A stretch of DNA of 64,000 nt from Streptomyces sp. NBC_01224 (GTDB lineage: Bacteria; Actinomycetota; Actinomycetes; Streptomycetales; Streptomycetaceae). Below are positions 1-12,248 of the stretch, in pieces. The stretch lies in NCBI RefSeq assembly GCF_036002945.1, contig NZ_CP108529.1, positions 4,335,001 through 4,399,000 of the forward strand. The letters run 5' to 3'. Each line of letters opens with the position of its first letter. The first letter of the stretch is position 1. The position numbers and the translations under genes were made by a program. A model generated the notes under the pieces. The model ran no database searches, had not been told where the DNA came from, and worked only from the letters and a program-made list of their open reading frames with translations.

Positions 1-121
1 CGATCAGGACCGATCACTTGTCCCCGATCCGGTCGAGCACCTCGCGGATCCCGCAGTCCTCGTGCTCGTCCCCACAGCTGACGACGGGTTCGGTGGTCAC
101 CTCCGTGTGCCCCACTGACAT
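1..121 (-). pseudogene. HxlR-family regulator, 5' end, stopped at a Trp codon
   Basis: Reading leftward from ATG at 121, the first 35 codons end in CGIREVLDRIGDK, the entry to the winged helix of HxlR-type regulators. The family continues with WSVLV or similar. Here the Trp position is TGA (14-16) and the next codons read SVLI in the same frame, so the gene looks interrupted by a single TGG to TGA change, not by a frameshift. The rest lies outside the window. It is divergent from a QorB-like NAD(P)-binding gene, the usual partner of such regulators (as in E. coli ytfH and qorB). A sequencing error is the main alternative. Confidence 0.7.
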
Positions 122-206
122 CGAAGTGCCTCCTTACGCTCCCTGGCGCAAACCCGCAGGATGATCCCGGTTACCGAAGAGAACCTACCGGAACGGGAAG
201 ACCCTG
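122..206. promoter_or_regulatory. Divergent intergenic region, HxlR and QorB-like genes
   Basis: The 85 bases between the two divergent starts must hold both promoters and, by family precedent, the HxlR operator. GGTTACC at about 169-175 and a nearby AACCTACCGG are candidate half-sites. No clear -35/-10 pair was assigned. Confidence 0.35.
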
Positions 207-1018
207 ATGATCCTGGTTACTGGAGCCACCGGCGGCTTGGGCGCGCTGATCGCCGAGCAGCTGGCCGGCCGTGACGACACCGTCCTTGGAACGCGTGATC
301 CTCAGCAGCCTCAGGCTTCGCTGCCTGTCCGCCGCATCGACTTCGACCATCCCGACACACTCATCACGGGTTTCGAAGGCGTGGACGTGCTGCTGATGAT
401 CTCCGCAGGCTACGGCGAGGATGACATCGTCATAGCCCGGCACGATGCCGCCATCGACGCGGCCGAGAAGGCCGGGGTGGAGCATGTCGTCTATACAAGC
501 CTCACCGCTGACGGCGACCATCTCCCCTACGCCCTGCCGCACCGCTGGACCGAGCGTCGGCTCCAGGAGAGCACCATGGCCTGGACGATCCTGCGCAATG
601 GCTTGTATGCAGAGCTGTTGGCCTGGCTCGCGGCGCCATCGGCGGACGGGCGGATCACTGCCCCGCTCGGCGAGGGTCGGCTGGCAGCCGTGGCACGCGC
701 GGATCTGGCCGATGCCGCGGTACGTGTGGCTGTGGAGGCCCCCGACCATGCGGGGCGCGTCTACGAACTCGTCGGTGAGCAGGCCATCGGCGGCACCGAC
801 CTCGCGCACGCACAAGGGCCGCACGTCACCTATGAGCCGGAGACACTCGCCCAGGCCCGCGCGCACATCGCCGCTTCCGACGCCAAGCCGTTCCAGGTGC
901 CAATGCTGGTGGGCACCTACTCCGCCATCGCTGCCGGATTCATGTCCCGCACGGCGGCGACCTGCGTCAACTCCTCGGCCGCGAGCCCCGTTCCTCGCTC
1001 GCAGCGGCCCTCGCGTAG
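207..1018 (+). pseudogene. QorB/NmrA-like NAD(P)H-binding oxidoreductase, frameshifted near the C-terminus
   Basis: The product begins with a Rossmann fold, MILVTGATGGLGALIAEQL, and is QorB/NmrA-like through about residue 247 (AIAAGFM). The frame then leaves the family and runs on for hundreds of meaningless codons. In another frame, codons from about 950 read GGDLRQLLGREPRSSLAALA and stop at TAG 1016-1018, which is the expected family C-terminus. An indel at about 940-955 therefore separates the last 20 or so residues. The natural length would be about 270 residues. Such proteins reduce quinones or sense NAD(P)H. Most of the fold is intact, so some activity is conceivable, but with its regulator also broken the pair looks like a decaying unit. 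Confidence 0.75.
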
Positions 1019-1055
1019 TCCCAGAGCAAAGACCCTGCGCAGCCAGGACAGTTTC

Positions 1056-1620
1056 ATGCCTTGCGCAACCAAGGCTGTCCCGACGGCGGTTGTGGTGGAA
1101 CTCGCCGTGCCGGTGCGAACACGCCTGCGGCGGCTGGCAGCGTCAGTGACCGCGCAGGTGCGGCAGGCACTGCGGGCAGAGATCATCCTCGCCGCGGCCG
1201 ACGGACTAACCAATGCTGCGATCGCACGTGAGCTGAAGGTCAGCGTCAACACCGTGCACAAGTGGCGGGGCCGGTTCGCCGCCAGTGCCCTGGCCGCTCT
1301 CAAGGACGCGAAACGGCCCAGCCGGCTCCGTATCTACGGGCAGCGGTGGCCACAGCCACCAGCACGCCCCCGCACCCGGAGTCGACCTGGTCCCACCAGA
1401 GGATCGCCACTCAGGTGGCTGGCACGCTCTTCGCCGCGATCTCGCCGTCCCAGGTCGGCCGGATCGTGGCGGACTTGGACCCTAAACCGCACCAGGTGCG
1501 GGGCTGGCTCACCCGCCGGGACACGCCGGACTTCTGGCAGCGGGCCGCCGACATCTGCGGCCTGTTCCTCACCCCACCCGACGGTGGGGTGGTGCTGTCC
1601 ATGGACGAGAAGACCGGCCG
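1056..1620 (+). mobile_element. IS630-family transposase remnant, frameshifted and 3'-truncated
   Basis: The N-terminal part, from VELAVPVRTRLRRLAA to KRPSRLRIYG (to about 1338), is the helix-turn-helix region of actinobacterial IS630-type transposases, with SVNTVHKWRGRF as recognition helix. The match continues in a different frame from about 1346 (VATATSTPPHPESTWSHQ) to LSMDEKTG at about 1610, the first acidic residue region of the DDE catalytic domain. The rest of the catalytic domain is missing and the sequence switches to a WYL-regulator fragment at about 1614. The element cannot move by itself. No terminal inverted repeats were identified. Confidence 0.8.
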
Positions 1621-1851
1621 GATTGGCGCGGCTGCGGGAACTGGCGGTGCGGGCGGTGGCCGACGCGGCCGAGGCGGGTGAGGAGGAGCGCCCCGGTGGC
1701 TGGCGCCGCGTCCTCATCCCGATCGAAAACTTCACACATGCGGAGGGCGAGATCCTCAGGCTGCGCGCCCGCGTGGAGGTGCTGAGCCCACCTGGACTGC
1801 GGGAGCAGATCGCTACTGCGGCCCCGGGCGTCGGCGGCACTGTACGGCTGA
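1614..1851 (+). pseudogene. WYL/YafY-type regulator, C-terminal fragment
   Basis: Joined directly to the IS630 remnant is a stretch reading LARLRELAVRAVADAAEAG and then GWRRVLIPIENFTHAEGEIL, RVEVLSPPGLREQIATAA. This resembles the C-terminal extension of DeoR-like WYL regulators, which ends with a helix and ALYG. That ending (RASAALYG, TGA 1849-1851) is present but one frame away, so there is a small indel at about 1824-1830. The N-terminal DNA-binding part is absent. It shows that the transposase was cut by a deletion or recombination joining it to an unrelated gene. Confidence 0.6.
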
Positions 1852-1889
1852 AGGCGACATCTGGCACGGGGGCGGACCCGGAGCCCGGC

Positions 1890-2171
1890 CGACGTAGCCC
1901 TCTGGGCGAACGCGTGAGTCCCACTCCCGCACAACCCGGTGAGCCTCTGGCTCGGCCTGCGTCAGGTCGGCGACCGTGCAGCCCAGCGCCCACACATATC
2001 TTTTCCAGGTCGTCGAGCCGAACTGCGACGGGCTTGCCGCTCCACAACACGGCGACCTCGCTCAGCAGCGGTGTGAAGCCGACCTCGGCGAAGACAGCTG
2101 GAGCCGGGTCCGTCGCCAGATGTCCCGCTGCACAACCCGGCCGTTGCTCGCAGACGGCGGAACGTTGACAT
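1890..2171 (-). pseudogene. XRE-type helix-turn-helix regulator, frameshifted remnant
   Basis: On the minus strand, segments in different frames resemble small Cro/CI-type regulators found on actinomycete mobile elements: FAEVGFTPLLSEVAVLWSGK, then VRLDDLEKICV, and in another frame WALGCTVADLTQAEPEAH. The frame change falls at about 1990. The N-terminal helix region is poorly preserved in all frames. It is a dead gene, judged by motif only. Confidence 0.5.
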
Positions 2172-2267
2172 ACACCCGTCTGGGCATACCCGCACTCCGA
2201 GGTGCGGAGGGGGAGCGGGGAAATCACGGGTGTTGGGCTTGAAGTTGCCGCAGCGGCAGCTTCTACG

Positions 2268-2470
2268 GTCCTGACCAGGGCCGGAAAGACCGGCCCCGGT
2301 ACCAGGCACTGACCGCACTGCGCCCCGTCTCCGCCGAGGAATACCACGCGATCGGCCGTTCCTGTGTGAGCAACGAGCAGTGGCGAGCGGCGTACGAGGC
2401 GGTCGTTCCGGGCCTGGCCGCATACCAGCGGGCCGCCATCGACGCCTACGCCACATCCTGTCTGAACTGA
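2268..2470 (+). pseudogene. Possible TipAS-domain (MerR-type) C-terminal fragment
   Basis: An open stretch ending at TGA 2468-2470 reads RPVSAEEYHAIGRSCVSNEQ, then WRAAYEAVVPGLAAYQRAAI and DAYATSCLN. The pattern of a short acidic helix followed by FTxxYE and PGLAAYxRDAI resembles the end of TipAS drug-binding domains. The DNA-binding half is missing. The assignment is by general resemblance only. Confidence 0.35.
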
Positions 2471-2639
2471 GAAGCACTGGCCCGCCGCCATCGAGACACC
2501 TACCCACAGCGCGGGCTGTGCCCGATCGACTCTACGCGTCCGCGTCCAACTCGGCTGCTCCATCGCATGATTACGGGAACGCGGCCATTCAGGCTGAGCG
2601 TGTGGGCGGTCTCCGTCGGACATGAGTGAACCGAGATCC

Positions 2640-2900
2640 GGGCGGTGTTGCCGGTGCCTGGCTGGATGGAGGGCCGGGCAGCCCGAGAACTACTGCCACC
2701 GGCAGATGATCAGCGCGGTCCGTTATCTGGTGGACAACGGCGGACAACGGCATCAAGTGGCGGGCGATGCCCGCGGACCTCCCCGCATGGGACCGGGTCT
2801 ACGCCTTCCGCCGGCGCCGCCGGAGGCGGGGCCCGGTCAAGGAGTTGCGCAACCGTCCGCGCGCGTCCGTGAGGGTGCCGACCGGGATCCGAAGCCGACA
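2640..2900 (+). mobile_element. IS5-type transposase N-terminal remnant with a 10-bp duplication
   Basis: The stretch reads GQPENYCHRQMISAVRYLVDNG in one frame and then GIKWRAMPADLPAWDRVYAF in another. Together these give the conserved N-terminal region of IS5-type transposases common in Streptomyces. The change of frame coincides with a near-perfect 10-bp tandem duplication (2731-2740 and 2741-2750, each ending GGACAACGG). After about 2900 the similarity fades into a GTTGCC simple repeat (2917-2940). The catalytic part is absent. Confidence 0.7.
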
Positions 2901-3029
2901 GCAGGATGCATCGCGCCGTTGCCGTTGCCGTTGCCGTCGCTGCCGGTGAGCGGGAAGCCGTACCCCTGGCACGGTGCGCGACGACCGTCCGTGGTTGCCC
3001 GGCCGACGTGCCGCCTTGGCGGCTTACGG

Positions 3030-3269
3030 GCCGAGGTAGACGTCCGGCGAGTGCCACTTCGGACGGGGACACAAGGCCGAAGTGCTCCTCGAGCATCAGC
3101 TCGGCCTGGGTGAGCGCGCCGTAGACCCAGCCCTGACCGGTCGACCACGCCGATCCGCAGACGCACAGGTTGGTTGGCGTCGGAGAGCGGGCTTGGCTTC
3201 CGGGCCGAGCAGTCGCCGGGCGGCGTACGCCCCGGACACCGCGGCGCCGATGACCGCAACGTCGATCAC
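3030..3269 (-). pseudogene. Flavin amine oxidase-like gene, internally deleted
   Basis: On the minus strand a start at GTG 3269 gives IDVAVIGAAVSGAYAARRLL, the FAD-binding Rossmann start of flavin monoamine oxidases, with the second Gly of GxGxxG changed to Ala. About 30 codons later the reading passes to WSTGQGWVYGALTQAE and LMLEEHFGL, the C-terminal FAD-contact region of the same family. Some 400 residues between are missing, so this is an internally deleted remnant. Confidence 0.6.
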
Positions 3270-3295
3270 GCCGTGCCTACCTGCCGCCGGGCTGT

Positions 3296-3577
3296 TCACG
3301 CCACACCGGCACCATGGTCTTCGGCTTCGCCGCATCCTGGGGCGCCGAGCTGCGCATCCACATCCCGCGGATCCTGGGCGACCTTGACGTCGGCGGTGTT
3401 GCCGCCGTCCGGAGCCAGCACCGTATCGACCCGCCTGCGGGCGATCGCCCGCTCCTGCCCTTCCTGCTCGGCTGCGGCCAGTTCGGCCTGGATGCGGTCG
3501 GCCTCTTCACGCAGCCCGCCAACTCGACGGCGAGCAGCGACCTCTTGCTGTTCCAGTAGTCCGACGATCGACGGCAT
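3296..3577 (-). pseudogene. Coiled-coil hypothetical protein, N-terminal part
   Basis: ATG at 3577 is preceded by GGGAGGTCGCGG, a good ribosome binding site. The first 50 residues, MPSIVGLLEQQEVAARRRV and on to AELAAAEQEG, are a strongly charged coiled coil of a type seen in actinomycete accessory regions. The likely continuation KTMVPVWRE is present in another frame near 3310-3345, so the frame is broken at about 3340. Its function is not known. Confidence 0.45.
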
Positions 3578-3662
3578 CCGCGACCTCCCGGGGAGCGACG
3601 AAACTACAGGCCGCGACTCCCACGAAGTCACCCGCCTTATGCCTGACGAGCGAAAACATCGC

Positions 3663-3962
3663 CCTCACCGGGACACGGATTGAGTGACAGCCGTCGCTCC
3701 AGGACCAGAGGGGTGGGGATGTAGAACCGCGCGGTGATCCGAAAGAGGCGGTCTATGAACGACTCGGCGGCGACGAGGCCGGAGAAAAGGCGATATCGGT
3801 CGCCAGGTGCCCGGTTGTTGGTGGTGATCACAGGCCGGCCCCGTCATTCGCTGACCAACTCGTGGAGGTCGTCGGCGTGGGCTGCGGAGAGCCGACGCAT
3901 GGCGAAGGCGTCGAGGACGAGCACGTGGGGCCGTACGAGTTCGGTCGGGCCGTACGAGTTCG
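3663..3962 (-). mobile_element. IS21-type IstB ATPase C-terminal remnant, frameshifted
   Basis: The minus strand reads VRPHVLVLDAFAMRRLSAAH and ADDLHELVSE, then in another frame VITTNNRAPGDRYRLFSG and VAAESFIDRL. These are the Walker B (DDFAMR in the family, here DAFAMR), sensor and C-terminal regions of IstB helper ATPases. A frame change lies at about 3832-3844 and the P-loop half is missing. At its upstream edge a 16-bp direct repeat (3928-3943 and 3947-3962, GGGCCGTACGAGTTCG) marks a local duplication at the junction with the SMI1-like fragment. Confidence 0.65.
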
Positions 3963-3969
3963 ATAGAGG

Positions 3970-4228
3970 TCTTGCCGAGTGGGCATGACACCAACGCAGA
4001 CTGAACAACCACGCTGGTTCCGAGGTCGGCACGGCCGAGCTGATAAAGGTCGCCGAAGCTCTGAAGTGGCTCCGATTCGCAATCCGGCAAGTGAACCGAG
4101 GAGGTAAGACTCTTCCCGCCTGCAGCTCCCAGGAACGAGCGGTACGGCGCCGGCAGAGGCAGCCCGATCTCCCGCTCGAGACCTTCAAGCTCGTCGGCCT
4201 CGCACGGCTTGAACGGGCCAAGGACCAA
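3970..4228 (-). pseudogene. SMI1/KNR4-like domain fragment
   Basis: From ATG 4228 the reading is MVLGPFKPCEADELEGLERE and IGLPLPAPYRSFLGAAGG, the usual start of SMI1/KNR4 (SUKH) domains, followed by a plausible SFGDLYQLG segment. The frame then runs into the IstB remnant. SUKH proteins often act as immunity proteins to nucleases, but here only about 80 residues survive and no toxin is adjacent. Confidence 0.45.
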
Positions 4229-4302
4229 ACGGCCCCGGTACCAGCACTATGACTCGTCAGGCACCGCAGGATTGTCGCACCTCCCGGCCCTGTGAACGCA
4301 GA

Positions 4303-4331
4303 AAAGCCCCGCACCAGAGGTGCGGGGCTTT
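4303..4331 (-). terminator. rRNA operon terminator
   Basis: A 13-bp perfect stem (AAAGCCCCGCACC with GGTGCGGGGCTTT) and a 3-base loop follow the 5S gene, and on the minus strand TTTTC follows the stem. This is a strong intrinsic terminator. Confidence 0.9.
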
Positions 4332-4343
4332 CCCGTAAAAGGA

Positions 4344-4462
4344 GTTCGGCGGCGTCCTACTCTCCCACAGGGTCCCCCCTGCAGTACCATCGGCGCTGAA
4401 AGGCTTAGCTTCCGGGTTCGGAATGTAACCGGGCGTTTCCCTAACGCAATGACCACCGAAAC
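4344..4462 (-). rRNA. rrf: 5S ribosomal RNA
   Basis: The minus strand begins GTTTCGGTGGTCATTGCG and ends GGACGCCGCCGAAC, matching Streptomyces 5S rRNA over about 119 bases. It is the last gene of the operon, 82 bases after the 23S gene. Confidence 0.95.
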
Positions 4463-4519
4463 ACTATGAAATTAACCAACACCGGAACACAACACGGCCG
4501 TTCGTTATTTCAGAACTAA

Positions 4520-4536
4520 CACAGTGGACGCGAGCA
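4520..4536 (-). other. 3' arm of the 23S rRNA processing stem
   Basis: The 17 bases here are perfectly complementary to 7670-7686 on the other side of the 23S gene. In the precursor RNA the two arms bring the ends of 23S together, the usual substrate for RNase III. Confidence 0.75.
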
Positions 4537-4544
4537 ACTGAGGA

Positions 4545-9488
<4,944 letters not shown>

Positions 9489-9762
9489 ATGTTTTCCCGT
9501 AATCGGGACACACATCACGAGAGCGGAACGATCAGCCGGAATAAGACCGATCGTTCACAGCGTCCTCGCTGTGTAAATTGCCCACCGGAACCGTGAGGCC
9601 CGGCAGGACTTTCAAAGGAACCACCAACCTGCCGAAACAGGCCGGGGTATCAACATATCTGGCGTTGACTTTTGGCACGCTGTTGAGTTCTCAAGGAACG
9701 GACGCTTCCTTTGTACTCACCCTCTCGGGCTTTCCTCCGGGCTTTTCCCTTCGGTCTTGCGT
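9489..9762 (-). other. 16S leader of the rRNA operon
   Basis: The transcribed leader holds the boxA-like CTTGAGAACTCAACAG at about 9680-9697, a small hairpin (CACAGCG with CGCTGTG, 9556-9573), and an AT-richer stretch before the mature 5' end. No protein gene is supported. Confidence 0.6.
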
Positions 9763-9785
9763 CTCCGACTCTACCAGACTCTTTC
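9763..9785 (-). promoter_or_regulatory. rRNA promoter box, proximal
   Basis: On the minus strand GAAAGAGTCTGGTAGAGTCG contains a -10-like TAGAGT (9768-9773). A near copy lies 91 bases upstream. The -35 element is not clear. Confidence 0.5.
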
Positions 9786-9853
9786 GTGTCCGATTCCCGG
9801 TCGAAACGGGGCCGCTTTCCAGTTCTTCGCTTTCGCGTTTCCCTTTCCGGCGA

Positions 9854-9876
9854 GTCCGACTCTATCAGATCCTTTC
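9854..9876 (-). promoter_or_regulatory. rRNA promoter box, distal
   Basis: GAAAGGATCTGATAGAGTCG with -10-like TAGAGT (9859-9864) repeats the proximal box almost exactly, so the operon probably has at least two tandem promoters, as known for Streptomyces rRNA operons. Confidence 0.5.
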
Positions 9877-9889
9877 GGGCCTGATTCCC

Positions 9890-10180
9890 AGTCAGCGAGG
9901 TTTGTCTTCCCGGCCGTTGAGCCGTTCCGACACCGAAACTCTAGCGGATTCGCCCCCGCAATTCATAACCGCACCCTCAAAATGAATTCCGGCATACCGA
10001 AATCATCCCGAGCGGGAGACCATGCAGAGTTTTGGTTGCCGCAGTAGCGGCGGGATCGGCTGCCGGGGAACCGTTCCGGCTCCACGACAACTCGGAGAAC
10101 TTTACGGATCAGCGAGAGGTGCGTCAACCCCGCCAGGTCAAGCCGTTTTCACCGCTCGTTCCCCGATCGTCCGGCCCTGG
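9890..10180. other. Intergenic region, nothing recognised
   Basis: The 290 bases between the rRNA promoter boxes and the end of the MarR gene may hold further rRNA promoters. No gene or convincing hairpin was seen. Confidence 0.4.
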
Positions 10181-10738
10181 TCAGTCCAGGTCGGTGAGGC
10201 GGCCGCCGGCGTCCGGCTGGGCGTGTTCCACGCGGCGCAGGAGGCGGATCAGCATGTCGCCGAGGACGCCGCGTTCGTCGCCCGTGAGGTCCTGGAGCAG
10301 GTCCTCCTCGAAGTCGGAGGCCATGCGCATCGCCTCCAGCCACTTCGTACGGCCCTCGTCGGTCAGCTCGACGATCACACGCACCCGGTTGTTCTCGTCC
10401 CGGTCGCGGGTGACCAGGCCCTCGCCCGCCATGCGATCGATGCGGTGGGTCATCGCCGCCGGGGTGAGACCGAGGCGCTTGGCCAGCTCTCCCGGGCCCA
10501 GGCGGTACGGGGAGCCGGCCAGGACCAGGGTCTTGAGGACTTCCCACTCGGCGTTGCTGATGCCGAGGGCGGCGACCTGGCGTCCGTACGCCACGTTCAT
10601 CCGGCGGTTCAGTCGGCCCAGGGCCGAGACGACCTGCTCGACCTGGGGGTCCAGGTCACGGAACTCGCGCTGATAGGCGGCGATCTGCTCGTCGAGGCTC
10701 GGCTCCTGGGGGCCGGGCTGCTCGGTGGTGTCAGGCAT
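10181..10738 (-). CDS. MarR-family transcriptional regulator
   Basis: This 185-residue protein carries a MarR winged helix. ALGISNAEWEVLKTLV is the first helix pair, GPGELAKRLGLTPAAMTHRI the DNA-reading helix-turn-helix (about residues 80-100), and GLVTRDRDENNRVRVIVELT the wing with its DxxxRR-like tip. An N-terminal extension of about 25 residues is acidic and probably disordered. It is divergent from an MFS exporter, and a perfect palindrome lies between them at 10804-10819. By family precedent it represses itself and the exporter and is released by the exported compound. The ligand cannot be told from sequence. Confidence 0.9.
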   Translation of the reverse strand: MPDTTEQPGPQEPSLDEQIAAYQREFRDLDPQVEQVVSALGRLNRRMNVAYGRQVAALGISNAEWEVLKTLVLAGSPYRLGPGELAKRLGLTPAAMTHRIDRMAGEGLVTRDRDENNRVRVIVELTDEGRTKWLEAMRMASDFEEDLLQDLTGDERGVLGDMLIRLLRRVEHAQPDAGGRLTDLD

Positions 10739-10803
10739 GGCGGGCAGTATCGCACGCCCTCAATAGCCGTCGAAGTCCTTCGGTCTGAATTGTTGAGCTT
10801 CTA

Positions 10804-10819
10804 ACTTTAGTGCTAAAGT
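10804..10819. promoter_or_regulatory. Probable MarR operator palindrome
   Basis: ACTTTAGTGCTAAAGT is a perfect palindrome apart from its two central bases, has the length of a MarR box, and sits in the 137-base region between the divergent regulator and exporter starts. It is much more AT-rich than its surroundings. Confidence 0.7.
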
Positions 10820-10875
10820 CTTCGGGTTCGAGTCGTTCGGATGGCTCGGCAAGTCGCTTCGAGACCTTGAGGTAG

Positions 10876-12195
10876 GTGAGTGTGACCAGGGAGATGGGTG
10901 CAGCACTGCGGCGGATCCAGCTGGGGAGCGCGCTGAGCGCGTTCGGGCTGGGGTTCACCGTTCCGTATCTGTACGTCTATGTGGCACAGGTACGGGATCT
11001 GGGTGCCGGTACGGCGGGAGTCGTGCTGGCGGTCTTCGCCATGGCAGCGCTCGCCGTTCTGCCGTTCACCGGGCGTGCCATCGACCGGCGCGGGCCGCTG
11101 CCCGTACTCGTCGTCGCCTCGGTCGTCGCTTCCCTGGGTGCTGCCGCCCTCGGCCTGTCGTCGGATGTGACCGCCGCCGTGCTGTCGGCCGCGGTTCTCG
11201 GCGCGGGTACGGCGGTCATGCAGCCGGCGCTCGCCACCATGCTCGTGTGGTGCTCCAGCACCGCCACCCGCACTCGCGCCTTCGCCATGCAGTTCTTCCT
11301 GCAGAACCTCGGGCTCGGCATCGGCGGGCTGGTCGGCGGACAGATCGTCGACACGAGTCGGCCGGAGACCTTCACCCTGCTGTTCCTCATCGAGGCCGCG
11401 ATGTTCATCGTGCTCGGTGTCATCACCGCCACGGTGCGGCTGTCCCGTACGCCTTCCTTCTCCGACGCCAGGCCCACCGACGGTTCCAAGGCGCCGGGCG
11501 GGCTGCGGTCGCTGCTCTCGCACCGGGCCATGGTGCAGCTGTGTGTGCTGGGCTTCGTGCTGTTCTTCGCCTGCTACGGACAGTTCGAGTCCGGGCTCGC
11601 GGCGTACGGCACCGAGGCCGCCGGAATCCAGCCCTCGACGCTCGGTATCGCGCTGGCCGCCAACACCGCCGTCATCGTCGTGGCTCAGTTCGTCGTGCTG
11701 CGTCTGGTGGAGCGCCGCAGGCGCAGCCGGGTCATCGCCTCGGTCGGTCTGATCTGGGCCTTCGCCTGGATCGTGGCCGGGTACGCGGGGCTCGGGCACG
11801 GCAGCCAGACCATGGCAACGGCCGCGATGATCTCCACGTACGCGCTGTTCGGGCTCGGTGAGTCGATGCTGTCGCCGACCGTGGCGCCCCTGGTCGCCGA
11901 TCTGGCGCCGGAGTCGATGGTCGGGCAGTACAACTCCGCGTTCGCCCTTTGCAAGCAGCTCGCGCTGGCGGTCGGACCGGCCGTGGGCGGGCCGATGGGG
12001 GCGACGCTGCACGGCCCGTACATCGTGACGTTCGTGCTGTTCTCGCTGGGCATCACGGTGCTGGCACTGCGGCTCGGCCGGCGGCTCACTCCCGTACAGG
12101 ATCAGCCTTCGATCGAGACGGTGCCGTCCAGGGTGGTGGCCGTGTCACTGCCGGAGGCCGAGCCCGTGGTTGCCTCCGCCGTCACCACTCGCTGA
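10876..12195 (+). CDS. MFS transporter, probable drug exporter
   Basis: The 439-residue protein has about 12 hydrophobic segments and the major facilitator loop motif after segment 2 (AGTAGVV... GRAIDRRGPLPVLV, about residues 45-80). The second half begins after a loop of about 25 polar residues (about 195-220). The GTG start at 10876 has GAGGTAG seven bases upstream. It is the divergent partner of the MarR gene and is likely repressed by it. The substrate is unknown. The 3' end is followed by a hairpin terminator. Confidence 0.88.
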   Translation: MSVTREMGAALRRIQLGSALSAFGLGFTVPYLYVYVAQVRDLGAGTAGVVLAVFAMAALAVLPFTGRAIDRRGPLPVLVVASVVASLGAAALGLSSDVTAAVLSAAVLGAGTAVMQPALATMLVWCSSTATRTRAFAMQFFLQNLGLGIGGLVGGQIVDTSRPETFTLLFLIEAAMFIVLGVITATVRLSRTPSFSDARPTDGSKAPGGLRSLLSHRAMVQLCVLGFVLFFACYGQFESGLAAYGTEAAGIQPSTLGIALAANTAVIVVAQFVVLRLVERRRRSRVIASVGLIWAFAWIVAGYAGLGHGSQTMATAAMISTYALFGLGESMLSPTVAPLVADLAPESMVGQYNSAFALCKQLALAVGPAVGGPMGATLHGPYIVTFVLFSLGITVLALRLGRRLTPVQDQPSIETVPSRVVAVSLPEAEPVVASAVTTR

Positions 12196-12216
12196 GGCGG
12201 TGGAGCGGTACAGGCG

Positions 12217-12248
12217 AGTAGGGGTCCTGCTTCGGCAGGGCCCCTACT
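12217..12248. terminator. Bidirectional hairpin between convergent MFS and phosphatase genes
   Basis: AGTAGGGGTCCTGC pairs with GCAGGGCCCCTACT around a TTCG tetraloop, a stem of 14 with one G-T pair. It overlaps the stop of the phosphatase gene (12244) and lies 22 bases after the transporter stop, so it can serve both. Confidence 0.8.

Noticed and set aside
207..2168. A single 653-residue fusion protein
   Set aside because: Only the first 247 residues are a QorB-like reductase. The rest reads through IS630 and WYL remnants and unrelated sequence in the wrong frames.
1056..4228. A functional insertion sequence in the decayed patch
   Set aside because: All three transposase-type remnants lack catalytic parts and no flanking terminal repeats could be paired.
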